DNA of 64,000 nt from Flavobacterium saliperosum (lineage in GTDB: Bacteria > Bacteroidota > Bacteroidia > Flavobacteriales > Flavobacteriaceae), in assembly GCF_900100625.1 (NCBI RefSeq), contig NZ_FMTY01000002.1:396768-460767 (forward strand), given 5' to 3'. Under the pieces are notes generated by a model, which did no database searches, was not told where the DNA came from, and was given only the letters and a program-made list of their open reading frames with translations. Positions 44,046 through 52,543 of the stretch are shown one piece after another. The translations under genes and the position numbers were made by a program. Within the stretch, counting starts at the first letter, position 1. Each line of letters opens with the position of its first letter.

Positions 44046-45467
44046 ATGATTTCAGCCAAGTTTTATTCCTTACTCAAACAGAATTTCCCTTTTCAGACGA
44101 CGGCCAAACAGGATATTTTTTTTCAACAGATAGCCGAGTTTACCACCAATGAAAATCAGGATGAGATATTTGTATTGAAAGGGTATGCGGGTACCGGAAA
44201 AACCACGGTGATTTCCACTATAGTCAATCAGCTGAAAGAGATCAATAAAAAGTATGTTTTACTGGCGCCAACCGGTCGTGCGGCAAAAGTGATTGCCAAT
44301 TATTCCAACAAACCGGCCCATACCATTCACAAACGCATTTATTTTCCTAAAAAGAGTGGAGGCGGAGTGACTTTTACGATGCAGCCGAATAAGTTCAAAA
44401 ATACGATTTTCATTGTCGATGAAGCGTCGATGATTTCAGATTCGCCTACAGAATCGAGCATGTACGAGAACGGTTCGTTGTTGGACGATTTGATTATGTA
44501 CATCTATTCCGGACACAATTGCAAGATGATTTTGGTGGGAGACACAGCACAGTTACCACCGGTGGGCATGGATGTGAGTCCGGCCTTGGATATGAACAAG
44601 CTTTCTATGAATTACAACATGGAAGTCCCTCATATTGAGTTGGATGAAGTAATGCGTCAGGCGGAGAAATCAGGGATTTTGTTCAATGCTACCGAATTAC
44701 GGGAAGTATTGAAATCCCAATTTATCGATACGTTTCAGTTTCAGTTGAAAGGATTTAAAGACATCGTTCGCTTAACGGACGGTTATGATATTCAGGATGC
44801 GATTCACAGCGCGTATTCCAATTACAGTATTGAAGATACGTGTTTTATTGTGCGTTCCAACAAGCGCGCCAACCAATACAACCAACAAATCCGGATGAAA
44901 ATTCTGGACAAGGAAAGTGAGCTTTCAACAGGTGATTTCCTGATGGTGGTGAAGAACAATTACTTTTGGATGAAGGACAGTGATGAAGCCGGTTTTATTG
45001 CCAATGGCGACATTATCGAAGTGTTGGAAATCTTCCGATTTGTAGAATTGTACGGCTTCCGGTTCGCCAAAGTAAAAATCCGAATGGTCGATTATCCGGA
45101 CCAGATTCCGCTTGAAACCGTTTTGATTTTAGACACCTTAACGAGTGAATCTCCATCACTGACTTACGAACAGTCGAATCTTTTGTATCAGGAAGTGATG
45201 AAAGATTATGAAGACGAAACCAGCAAATACCGAATGCTGCAAAAGGTAAAAAACAACGAATATTTCAATGCACTTCAGGTGAAATTTTCCTACGCCATCA
45301 CTTGTCACAAATCGCAGGGAGGGCAATGGAATACCGTTTTTATTGAGCAACCTTACTTGCCGGAAGGCATTGACCGGGATTACATTCGTTGGCTCTATAC
45401 AGCGATTACCCGTGCGAAAGATAAATTGTATCTGATTGGATTTAAAGAGGAGAGTTTTGAGAGTTAG
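44046..45467 (+). CDS. ATP-dependent RecD-like DNA helicase
   Basis: 473 residues. Superfamily 1B helicase: Walker A GYAGTGKTT (46-54), TGRAAKVIA motif Ia, FIVDEASMIS motif II, LVGDTAQLPPVG motif III, and a C-terminal ITCHKSQGGQWNTVFIE motif with LYTAITRAKDKLYLIG motif VI. It lacks the long N-terminal domain of RecD2 and no recB or recC is adjacent, so it is a short RecD/Pif1-like helicase with an unknown DNA repair role. Confidence 0.92.
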   Translation: MISAKFYSLLKQNFPFQTTAKQDIFFQQIAEFTTNENQDEIFVLKGYAGTGKTTVISTIVNQLKEINKKYVLLAPTGRAAKVIANYSNKPAHTIHKRIYFPKKSGGGVTFTMQPNKFKNTIFIVDEASMISDSPTESSMYENGSLLDDLIMYIYSGHNCKMILVGDTAQLPPVGMDVSPALDMNKLSMNYNMEVPHIELDEVMRQAEKSGILFNATELREVLKSQFIDTFQFQLKGFKDIVRLTDGYDIQDAIHSAYSNYSIEDTCFIVRSNKRANQYNQQIRMKILDKESELSTGDFLMVVKNNYFWMKDSDEAGFIANGDIIEVLEIFRFVELYGFRFAKVKIRMVDYPDQIPLETVLILDTLTSESPSLTYEQSNLLYQEVMKDYEDETSKYRMLQKVKNNEYFNALQVKFSYAITCHKSQGGQWNTVFIEQPYLPEGIDRDYIRWLYTAITRAKDKLYLIGFKEESFES

Positions 45468-45476
45468 AGAATAGAG

Positions 45477-45525
45477 ACAAGAAACAAGAAACAAGAGACA
45501 AGAAACAAGAGACAAGAGACAAGAA
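45477..45525 (+). repeat. 7-bp ACAAGAR microsatellite, seven copies
   Basis: Seven perfect tandem heptamers ACAAGAA/ACAAGAG at 45477-45525, beginning 9 bases after the helicase stop. Confidence 0.95.
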
Positions 45526-45589
45526 AATTTGAGGAAGGGATAAAGAAAAATTCCGCAAAGTTTTTGATAACCTCAGTACTTTTTTCAAA

Positions 45590-45767
45590 AAAACTCAGAG
45601 GCTTAGTAACTCAGCAACTTTCAAAGAAACTTGTGTATCTCAATAAATAAAACTTTGATTCTTAGTGTCTTTGTGACAAAAGAAAAAACTCAGAAACTTA
45701 GTCACTCTGCAACTTTAAAGAAAACTCAGTAACTTAGCCACTTTGTAACTCAGCAACTCAAAAAAAA
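45590..45767 (+). repeat. 8-bp ACTCAGTA-type repeats before kdsB
   Basis: The 300-bp gap between the helicase and kdsB holds no gene. After the ACAAGAR run it contains three clusters of degenerate 8-base units (AACTCAGC, AACTTAGC, AACTTTGT type): 45590-45623, 45683-45715 and 45722-45758, the last followed by an A-run and the kdsB ATG at 45768. The kdsB promoter, if separate, must lie within them. Confidence 0.75.
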
Positions 45768-46493
45768 ATGAAAATAATCGCCGTAATTCCCGCACGCTAT
45801 GCTTCCACACGATTTCCTGCCAAACTGATGCAGGATTTAGGAGATAAAACCGTAATACTTAGAACGTATGAAGCCGCAATGGAAACCAAATTATTCGATG
45901 ATGTTTTCGTGGTGACCGATTCCGATCTGATTTACAACGAAATTGTAAGCAACGGAGGAAAAGCCATTATGAGTATCAAAGAACACGAATCAGGCAGTGA
46001 CCGAATTGCGGAAGCCGTTGAAAACATGGATGTTGACATTGTTATCAATGTTCAGGGTGATGAACCGTTTATCAACAAAAAACCGTTGGAACAGGTTATT
46101 GAAATCTTCAGAAATGATGCCGATAAAAAAGTCGATTTGGCTTCCTTAATGTTTGAAATCAAAGACAAATCCGAAATTGAAAATCCGAATAGCGTAAAGG
46201 TAATCGTTGACCAACAGGGATTCGCCTTGTATTTTTCACGTTCGGTGATTCCGTACCCAAGAGAGGAAAATGTAGGTGTTCGTTATATGAAACACATCGG
46301 AATTTACGCTTTTAGAAAAGAAGCATTAATGGATTTTTACCGTTTACCGATGTTATCGCTGGAAGCTTCCGAAAAACTGGAACAACTCCGCTATTTAGAA
46401 TACGGAAAACGCATCCGAATGGTGGAAACCGACCACGGAAGTATTGGAATCGATACTTTGGAAGATTTGCAAAAGGCGAGAAAACTACTTTAA
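45768..46493 (+). CDS. kdsB: 3-deoxy-manno-octulosonate cytidylyltransferase
   Basis: 241 residues. The nucleotide-binding start is [19 protein letters not shown], followed by [11 protein letters not shown] and a SRSVIPYPR segment, then [13 protein letters not shown]. The enzyme activates Kdo with CTP for lipid A-core synthesis in the outer membrane. Neighbouring genes are unrelated; the plsC-like gene 700 bases on also serves membrane synthesis. Confidence 0.97.
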   Translation: MKIIAVIPARYASTRFPAKLMQDLGDKTVILRTYEAAMETKLFDDVFVVTDSDLIYNEIVSNGGKAIMSIKEHESGSDRIAEAVENMDVDIVINVQGDEPFINKKPLEQVIEIFRNDADKKVDLASLMFEIKDKSEIENPNSVKVIVDQQGFALYFSRSVIPYPREENVGVRYMKHIGIYAFRKEALMDFYRLPMLSLEASEKLEQLRYLEYGKRIRMVETDHGSIGIDTLEDLQKARKLL

Positions 46494-46494
46494 A

Positions 46495-47157
46495 TCACTT
46501 CAACTTTTTAATCGTAAACAATTCGTTGTGATCTTCCACTTTCGGATACATCCGCACCGAATAATTTTCGTCAAAACGAGAACGGTAACTTAAATTGCGG
46601 TCTTTGTCTTTTTTGTTTAATGTCATCGTATTGAAAAGTATAAAGCCGTTTACATTAAGTAAAAAGTTGATTCTGTTGATGAAAAAATCTTCAAACAAAA
46701 AGTTAGGCATTTTGGTATCCTGAAAGATGTCAATGATAATCAGATCGTATTTGGTTTTGGTTTTTAAAACGAATTCAAACGCATCATCAATCACGATTTC
46801 CAGATTTGGAATTTCGTTTAAACCGAAGTAATTATTGGCAATTTCTATGACATTTGCGTCCAGTTCCACGCCGGTAATCTGCCCTTTGAATTTAATTTCG
46901 TCTACTAACGTTTTGATTACACTTCCGCCGGCAACACCTAAAACCAAAACGTTTTTAAATCCACGAATGCGTTCAAAACCAATATAATGCAAACCTTTAC
47001 GAAGAATCCGTTGCAAACTCCCATAGGAATAATTGGTGTTTTTTGAATCCAAAACCAATTGCCCGTTAGCCCAGGTAACCTCGAGACTTTTATTGATTTC
47101 GGAATTTTTTTGGTGTATATTTATGGGAATAAAATAACTCAGAATCTTTTTAATCAT
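46495..47157 (-). CDS. spermidine synthase-like methyltransferase-fold protein
   Basis: 220 residues from the ATG at 47157; a start at 47223 would overlap the divergent gene. The Rossmann core is VLVLGVAGGSVIKTLVDE, ITGVELDANVIEIANNYFG and DLIIIDIFQDTKMPNFLFE. It corresponds to the C-terminal half of polyamine aminopropyltransferases, but the aspartate pair for putrescine binding is not obvious (DIFQD in place of D-[ST]-[ST]-D). So a SAM-dependent methyltransferase or an inactive relative is as likely as spermidine synthase. Confidence 0.75.
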   Translation of the reverse strand: MIKKILSYFIPINIHQKNSEINKSLEVTWANGQLVLDSKNTNYSYGSLQRILRKGLHYIGFERIRGFKNVLVLGVAGGSVIKTLVDEIKFKGQITGVELDANVIEIANNYFGLNEIPNLEIVIDDAFEFVLKTKTKYDLIIIDIFQDTKMPNFLFEDFFINRINFLLNVNGFILFNTMTLNKKDKDRNLSYRSRFDENYSVRMYPKVEDHNELFTIKKLK

Positions 47158-47214
47158 CGCACTTCGCATTTCTATTCGTAAATATAATGCTATTTTTGAA
47201 GCAAATTTTTCATA

Positions 47215-47775
47215 ATGAAGCAAATTCTCTACAAGTTTATATTCTTCCGATTAATGGGTTGGAAAATCATCGGCACGATTTCGCCGGAAATTAAAAAATG
47301 TGTAATGATTGTTGTCCCACACACCAGTTGGCATGACTTTTATTTAGGTCTTTTTACTCGCGGAATATTGGGCTTGGATATGAATTTTGTAGCCAAAAAA
47401 GAATTATTCCGTTTTCCTTTCGGGACCTATTTTAAATGGATGGGCGGTGCGCCTTTAGACCGTAAGAAAAACGAAAATAAGGTTGATGCTATTGCTAAAG
47501 TATTTGAAACACGGGAAGTTTTTCGTTTGGCCATTGCTCCGGAAGGAACCCGAAAAAAAGTAACCGAGTGGAAAACCGGTTTCTATTATATCGCAATTAA
47601 AGCGAACGTACCCATTATTCCTGTAGCATTTGATTGGGGTAAAAAAGAAGTCCGCCTTTCCGAACCCTTCTGGCCAACAGGAAATAAGGATGCCGATTTT
47701 AAAATTTTAGAAAAAAATTTCATCGGAGTGACAGGTAAAATCCCGCACTTTAGTTACAACCCGGAAAAAGATTAG
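47215..47775 (+). CDS. 1-acyl-glycerol-3-phosphate acyltransferase family
   Basis: 186 residues, short form. The acyl transfer motif H-x4-D is in PHTSWHDFYLG, the substrate arginine region is WMGGAPLDR, and motif III is IAPEGTR. It may acylate lysophosphatidate in phospholipid synthesis or an aminolipid precursor, as small PlsC-like proteins do in Bacteroidota. Divergent from the spermidine synthase-like gene; TATTTTTG at 47191-47198 may be the -7 box. Confidence 0.9.
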   Translation: MKQILYKFIFFRLMGWKIIGTISPEIKKCVMIVVPHTSWHDFYLGLFTRGILGLDMNFVAKKELFRFPFGTYFKWMGGAPLDRKKNENKVDAIAKVFETREVFRLAIAPEGTRKKVTEWKTGFYYIAIKANVPIIPVAFDWGKKEVRLSEPFWPTGNKDADFKILEKNFIGVTGKIPHFSYNPEKD

Positions 47776-47840
47776 TTTTTTTTAAAACCATAAGCTGGTA
47801 TTTTTCGTAAATGAAGTTATTAATCCTAATAACCACACTT

Positions 47841-48878
47841 ATGAAAAATTTCTTAATCGCTTGTGCTTTAGCCTCATTTTTATTAACTGCCTGCAATAAC
47901 GATGATGCAGCACTTGTTTCGGAAAATCCGCCTCCTGTTGATGCAACACCAACACCTGCAAGGGAACTTAAATTGGTTACCTCAAGCAATACGAGTGGAA
48001 AAGTTACTTTTTCAGATTTATTGGCAGCTTCACCTATTGTGAAATCAGTCAGTGTAAGCGGACTCGATTCTGATGGAATTTTCTTCGACAGCGGAAAAGA
48101 CCAGATAGTACTAGCCTCAAGAACCAATAACCGATTGGAATCCTACTTGGGTTTGCGAAACTCCATCATTTCCGGAACGGATAATCTTATGTTGGCGTTT
48201 TCAAGTACTTCCGACTTTAACAATGCCAGGGAAATTGCGGTTATCGATGATAAAGTAATTGTAACTCAGGACCAAAATACGGCAAACGGTAATATCAATA
48301 AGATTTTGGTATACCAAAAAACAGCCAGTAGTTTTAATCTGATGAATACTTATACTGTTGATTTTAAAGTATGGGGAATTCATATTGAAGGTTCAGACTT
48401 GTATGCAGTTGCCGATTTAACGAGTGACATTGTCGTTTTCAATAATTTCTTCAGTAATCCCAGTGGAAATATCACACCATCCAAAAGAGTTGTCATAGAA
48501 GGTTTGGTGCGTACCCATGGCATTACTTTTTCCGCAGCGGATAACCGAATGATTTTAACCGATGTAGGTAGCGCCACTTCCGCAACTGATGGCGGATTAG
48601 TAATCATAAATAATTTTTCAAGTGTTTTTATGGCAACGGCTAACATGGGGACAATTACAACAGGTAATCAAATCAGAGTGTATGGTCCAACTTCTCTTTT
48701 AGGTAATCCCGTGGATGTGGCATATGACAACGTTTCAAAAAATATTTATGTTGCAGAACGATTAAATGGAGGAGGACAGGTGCTTACATTTAGTTTGCCG
48801 ACATCAAATGGCGATTATGCTCCCACTTCAAGCAGAATTGAAGCTGGTGTTACAGCGGTTTATTTAGTTAGGAAATAA
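47841..48878 (+). CDS. lipoprotein with NHL/SMP-30-like beta-propeller
   Basis: 345 residues from the ATG at 47841; the lipobox LLTAC is 16 residues later, and the earlier ATG at 47811 would place it too deep. After a proline-rich linker (PPPVDATPTPARE) the protein has repeated blades such as DGIFFDSGKDQIVLASRTNNRL, WGIHIEGSDLYAVAD and HGITFSAADNRMILTD. Function unknown. It probably faces the periplasm or surface. Confidence 0.7.
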   Translation: MKNFLIACALASFLLTACNNDDAALVSENPPPVDATPTPARELKLVTSSNTSGKVTFSDLLAASPIVKSVSVSGLDSDGIFFDSGKDQIVLASRTNNRLESYLGLRNSIISGTDNLMLAFSSTSDFNNAREIAVIDDKVIVTQDQNTANGNINKILVYQKTASSFNLMNTYTVDFKVWGIHIEGSDLYAVADLTSDIVVFNNFFSNPSGNITPSKRVVIEGLVRTHGITFSAADNRMILTDVGSATSATDGGLVIINNFSSVFMATANMGTITTGNQIRVYGPTSLLGNPVDVAYDNVSKNIYVAERLNGGGQVLTFSLPTSNGDYAPTSSRIEAGVTAVYLVRK

Positions 48879-48894
48879 ACATTGGTTAATTAGA

Positions 48895-48926
48895 AACCCC
48901 AATTTGAATTTGTTCAGGTTGGGGTT
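48895..48926. terminator. hairpin between convergent genes
   Basis: AACCCCAA (48895-48902) pairs with TTGGGGTT (48919-48926), between the propeller lipoprotein and the XRE regulator; T-runs are weak. Confidence 0.5.
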
Positions 48927-49413
48927 ACTTTTGATGGAATGTCTCAAAAGTTCCGTTTTTATAAAAAATGACAATGCGGTCAATATCGGAGTCATTTTTA
49001 ACATGTTCCAAAATTCGCGTATTTGAAAAATTTTCTCCGGGATTTTCAAATACGCGATTTTTTTCTACAGCAGGTTCGGTAGAAAATAAATCGGGTTGGT
49101 TTTCAGATTTTATATCTTCGGTTTTGTTTTCCGAAAACAGAGAAGGAGTTGTATTCGGAATTGAAACCGATTTTTCGTTTGGTTCACTTTTCGGAAAATT
49201 TCCCTTTCCGTTCAAAATCCAATACAAATCCACTTCAGGGAATACTTCAATTATTTTCAAAATGAAATCCAAGCTAGGTTTGTTTCTCCCAGAGAGTAGG
49301 TGAGATAAACTGGAACGCTGCACACCAATTCTATCGGCAAATCCGGAGGCGGATAATCCATAATAATCGAGTATAATTTCTAGTCTTTTTACAAAATCTT
49401 CTGTGTTTACCAT
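48925..49413 (-). CDS. XRE-family transcriptional regulator
   Basis: 162 residues. The Cro/CI-type helix-turn-helix covers about 6-62 (FVKRLEIILDYYGLSASGFADRIGVQRSSLSHLLSGRNKPS). A low-complexity linker rich in S, E and N (about 75-130) leads to a short conserved tail DIDRIVIFYKNGTFETF. Five TTTACAnnTGTAAA-like palindromes surround its start and the promoter of the divergent peptidase gene, so it probably represses itself and that gene. It carries no peptidase domain of the LexA/S24 type, so its inducer is unknown. Confidence 0.88.
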   Translation of the reverse strand: MVNTEDFVKRLEIILDYYGLSASGFADRIGVQRSSLSHLLSGRNKPSLDFILKIIEVFPEVDLYWILNGKGNFPKSEPNEKSVSIPNTTPSLFSENKTEDIKSENQPDLFSTEPAVEKNRVFENPGENFSNTRILEHVKNDSDIDRIVIFYKNGTFETFHQK

Positions 49414-49490
49414 TGTAAATAGTTATGAATAAAGATTGATATTACAAATGTAAACAAAAGAGATTGAAAATCCAATTTTAAAGATGTAAA
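49406..49490 (-). promoter_or_regulatory. operator-like palindromes and promoter of the XRE gene
   Basis: TTTACCATTGTAAA (49406-49419) overlaps the start codon; ATTACAAATGTAAA (49441-49454) contains the minus-strand -7 box TACATTTG; TTTAAAGATGTAAA (49477-49490) lies just beyond the -33 TTG at 49473-49475 (20-base spacer). Each differs from TTTACAnnTGTAAA by at most one base. Confidence 0.65.
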
Positions 49491-49674
49491 TAAGCGTAAA
49501 AGGCAATTTTAACCAACACTAAGACTTCAATTAAATCACATTAAATCCCTGAAAATAAGATATTTAAATTACTTTATTAACAAAAGTAAATTAAAGTAAA
49601 ACCCAGTATATGTAAAGGGTAAGGAAGGAGTTGAAATCCGTTTACATGAATAAACAAACAGATGCTAATTTATG

Positions 49675-49712
49675 TTTACAAATGTAAAAAATAAGATGTT
49701 TACTTTTGTAAA
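49675..49712 (+). promoter_or_regulatory. operator-like palindromes over the M14 peptidase promoter
   Basis: TTTACAAATGTAAA (49675-49688, perfect) sits where the -33 element should be, and TTTACTTTTGTAAA (49699-49712) contains the -7 box TACTTTTG (49701-49708). A half site TGTAAA follows at 49721, just before the ATG at 49728. Confidence 0.65.
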
Positions 49713-49727
49713 TAGAAAATTGTAAAC

Positions 49728-50882
49728 ATGAATTTTAATACGATAACCGAAAAACATAAAGAGCAAAATCTTTTTGGAAGATACATTACGAACAAGCATA
49801 TCGAACCCATTTTAGAAAAACTGAATTCTGATTTTGCAGTTTCGGTAATTGGGAAGTCGGTTAAGGAAAAACCAATTTATGCTGTTAAATTCGGAACAGG
49901 AAAAATAAAAATTTACATGTGGTCGCAAATGCACGGGAACGAATCCACAACTACCAAAGCACTTTTTGATTTATTTCATTTCCTGTCTTCAAAAGATAAA
50001 ACCGCAACGGAATTAAAAAAAACTTTTACCTTATTATGTATACCCATCTTAAACCCTGATGGAGCGGAAGCATATACACGTGTAAATGCCAATGATATTG
50101 ACTTGAATCGCGATTCGGTAAACCTGTCACAGCCGGAAAGTAAAGTGCTGCGAAGTGTTTTTGATGAATTTAAACCGGATTTTTGTTTTAATCTTCACGA
50201 TCAGCGATCAATTTTTGCAGCCGGAAACACTGATAATCCTGCAACGGTTTCATTTTTGGCGCCATCTTATAATGAAGCAAGATCGGTTAATGAGGTTAGA
50301 CAAAGGGCTATTAACATTATTGCTGCGATGAATTTGGTTCTACAAGATTTCATTCCCAATCAGGTTGGACGTTTTGACGATTCGTTTAACATTAATTGTA
50401 TAGGGGATATGTTTCAATCGTTAGGTGTGCCAACGATTCTTTTTGAAGCGGGTCATTTTAAAAACGATTACGAGCGTGAAACCACACGAAAAATGATATT
50501 CATTTCGTATCTGTCGGCATTATTTTCTATGTCTAAAAACGATATTCTTGTCAATAAAACAATCGATTATTTTAATATTCCTCAAAATAATCCTGTTTTT
50601 TATGACTTTATTTATAAAAATGTCAAAGTAATACTTGATGGTTTTGAAAAAAGTATTACTTTTGCAGCCCATTACAACGAAATTCTTTTGGATGATGCGA
50701 TTGTTTTTAAAGCAACTATCAGACAGATAGAAGGGTTGGAGGGATATTTTGGACATTATACCTATGATTTTCAGGGACAATTATTTGAAAATCAAAAAGA
50801 TAAAATGCCTGAGATGGATTCGGAAGCCAGTTTTATTATAGGTATGCATAATAAAATTGTTAACGGATTGCTAAAAAAATAA
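49728..50882 (+). CDS. M14 family zinc carboxypeptidase
   Basis: 384 residues, no signal peptide, so cytoplasmic. Zinc ligands H69 and E72 are in SQMHGNEST and the third, H157, in FNLHDQR; NPDGAEAYTRVNANDIDLNRD is the conserved substrate-binding loop, and the catalytic glutamate is in ILFEAGHF near 231. The substrate may be a peptide, a murein fragment or a modified amino acid. It is divergent from an XRE regulator with shared operator-like sites, unusual for a housekeeping peptidase. Confidence 0.9.
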   Translation: MNFNTITEKHKEQNLFGRYITNKHIEPILEKLNSDFAVSVIGKSVKEKPIYAVKFGTGKIKIYMWSQMHGNESTTTKALFDLFHFLSSKDKTATELKKTFTLLCIPILNPDGAEAYTRVNANDIDLNRDSVNLSQPESKVLRSVFDEFKPDFCFNLHDQRSIFAAGNTDNPATVSFLAPSYNEARSVNEVRQRAINIIAAMNLVLQDFIPNQVGRFDDSFNINCIGDMFQSLGVPTILFEAGHFKNDYERETTRKMIFISYLSALFSMSKNDILVNKTIDYFNIPQNNPVFYDFIYKNVKVILDGFEKSITFAAHYNEILLDDAIVFKATIRQIEGLEGYFGHYTYDFQGQLFENQKDKMPEMDSEASFIIGMHNKIVNGLLKK

Positions 50883-50968
50883 CAAATTAATTGTTTTATT
50901 GCTAAATAATTAATTTATTATTCTTAATTTTGACTTTTATTAAAATAAATAGATAGATAAATTTAATT

Positions 50969-51448
50969 ATGAGTAAGTTTCGTTTGGATGAAGTTGATCA
51001 TCAGATATTAGATATGTTGATAGACAACACAAGAGTTCCTTTTACTGATATTGCAAAGAAATTGTTGATTTCAGCTGGAACAGTTCACGTTCGTGTGAAA
51101 AAAATGGAAGATGCAGGAATTATTCAGGGTTCGTCTTTAACTTTAGACTATGAAAAATTAGGCTATTCTTTTATTGCATATGTGGGTGTTTTTCTGCATA
51201 ATACTTCACAAACAAAATTCGTTTTAGAGCGAATCAATGAAATTCCGTTTGTTACTGTAGCTCATGTTACGACAGGAAAATTTAATATTTTCTGTAAAAT
51301 CAGAGCCAGAGATACAAAACACGCAAAAGAGGTTATTTACATGATTGACGATATCGATGGTGTATACAGAACCGAGACCATGATTTCTCTTGAAGAAAGT
51401 ATCAACGATAAGAAACGTTTGATGCACACGATTTTCAAGGATATGTAA
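50969..51448 (+). CDS. Lrp/AsnC family transcriptional regulator
   Basis: 159 residues. An N-terminal winged helix-turn-helix (LDEVDHQILDMLIDNTRVPFTDIAKKL) is followed by a ligand-binding RAM domain (about 70-150) with VAHVTTGKFNIFCKIRARD. It probably senses an amino acid; the target genes are not visible. Transcribed alone, with a terminator. Confidence 0.93.
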   Translation: MSKFRLDEVDHQILDMLIDNTRVPFTDIAKKLLISAGTVHVRVKKMEDAGIIQGSSLTLDYEKLGYSFIAYVGVFLHNTSQTKFVLERINEIPFVTVAHVTTGKFNIFCKIRARDTKHAKEVIYMIDDIDGVYRTETMISLEESINDKKRLMHTIFKDM

Positions 51449-51462
51449 TCCGATAAAAAATG

Positions 51463-51491
51463 AAACCCGAAGTTAACGCTTCGGGTTTTTT
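51463..51491 (+). terminator. terminator of the Lrp gene
   Basis: AAACCCGAAG (51463-51472) pairs perfectly with CTTCGGGTTT (51479-51488), 6-base loop, then T. Confidence 0.9.
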
Positions 51492-51527
51492 ATTTTAAAT
51501 TTACCTAATAACTCACTTTACAATTAT

Positions 51528-52052
51528 ATGAACGTTACACAACTTTTACCGGATGAATATGCTCCGTACTACAAAACGTATCTTGATGCGATTGGACCCG
51601 ATGTTGAATTAATTGACGAATTGGAAATCAGTTTGCATAAAACCATTCAGTTTGTTCAGGATATACCAATGGATAAATTTGATTACCGCTATGCGGAAGG
51701 GAAGTGGACCATAAAAGAAATTCTTCAGCATATTATTGATGCAGAACGTGTGTTTGTCTATAGAGCATTACGATTTTCAAGAAACGATCAGACTCCTTTA
51801 CCGGGTTTTGATGAAAACAGTTATGCAGATGTAGTTAATCCAACCGCAAACAGACGTCATTTAAAGGAAATTTTAACTGAGCTTACTGCTGTACGCCATG
51901 CCACTATTACTCTTTTTAAAAGTTTTACGGAGGAGGATCTGCTGAAAAAAGGAATCGCTTCAGAAAATGTAATGTCGGTTCGAGCTTTAGGATTTGTCAC
52001 TATTGGTCATCAGAACCATCACATGAAAGTTTTCAGAGAACGGTATTTATAA
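51528..52052 (+). CDS. DinB-like four-helix protein
   Basis: 174 residues. The three metal-binding histidines of the DinB/YfiT fold are present in ILQHIIDAERVFVYRALRF and in the C-terminal IGHQNHHMKVFRERY. WTIKEILQH is typical of the family. Such proteins are putative metal-dependent thiol transferases or hydrolases. A terminator follows and also faces the acidic-protein gene. Confidence 0.9.
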   Translation: MNVTQLLPDEYAPYYKTYLDAIGPDVELIDELEISLHKTIQFVQDIPMDKFDYRYAEGKWTIKEILQHIIDAERVFVYRALRFSRNDQTPLPGFDENSYADVVNPTANRRHLKEILTELTAVRHATITLFKSFTEEDLLKKGIASENVMSVRALGFVTIGHQNHHMKVFRERYL

Positions 52053-52081
52053 AAAAAGGAACTCATTTGAGTTCCTTTTTT
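52053..52081. terminator. terminator after DinB-like gene
   Basis: AAAAAGGAACTCA (52053-52065) pairs with TGAGTTCCTTTTT (52068-52080). It is symmetric and may serve both convergent genes. Confidence 0.88.
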
Positions 52082-52097
52082 ACTTATGTTTTTTTGA

Positions 52098-52457
52098 TTA
52101 GTCTTCGTCAGCATCATCTTCGTCACCGGGTTCTTCCGTTGCTTCGTCAGTATCTTCATCCGCATCATCATCAGAATCATCTTCAATATCCAATTCTTTC
52201 AATGCATCCAATGAATCTTCTGCTTCGATGTCGTCATCGTCTTCATCAAAATTCTCAATTCTGTCTGCTAATTTTGTACTCACTTTCACTAAGTAGATAG
52301 TGTCTTCTGTGCGAACTTCCACTGCTTCAATAGTCTCATTCTTAGCGTTTTTAAAACGGACAATGTCTGAATCGTCATATCCGTCAGGAAACTTCTCAAC
52401 CAAAAGGGTTAAGATTTCATTCGTTAACTTAGCGTAATCTACAATTACTCTTTTCAT
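52098..52457 (-). CDS. small protein with highly acidic tail
   Basis: 119 residues. Residues 1-72 form a folded-looking domain (MKRVIVDYAKLTNEILTLLVEKFPDGYDDSD, EAVEVRTEDTIYLVKVS), and about 73-119 are almost entirely aspartate, glutamate, alanine and threonine. The N-terminal half is well conserved in flavobacteria from memory; its function is unknown. The acidic tail could act as a nucleic-acid mimic or solubility tag. Confidence 0.75.
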   Translation of the reverse strand: MKRVIVDYAKLTNEILTLLVEKFPDGYDDSDIVRFKNAKNETIEAVEVRTEDTIYLVKVSTKLADRIENFDEDDDDIEAEDSLDALKELDIEDDSDDDADEDTDEATEEPGDEDDADED

Positions 52458-52543
52458 TCGTTGTGGTTTAATCTTTGTATGTGGTCAAATGTAATATCCT
52501 AATTTGTATTTTTCAAATAAAAAATAATCTTTTTTGAAAAAAA

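Noticed and set aside
45156..45515. Minus-strand frame starting with a signal-peptide-like stretch
   Set aside because: Its apparent signal peptide is a translation of the ACAAGAR heptamers; the rest is antisense to the helicase gene.
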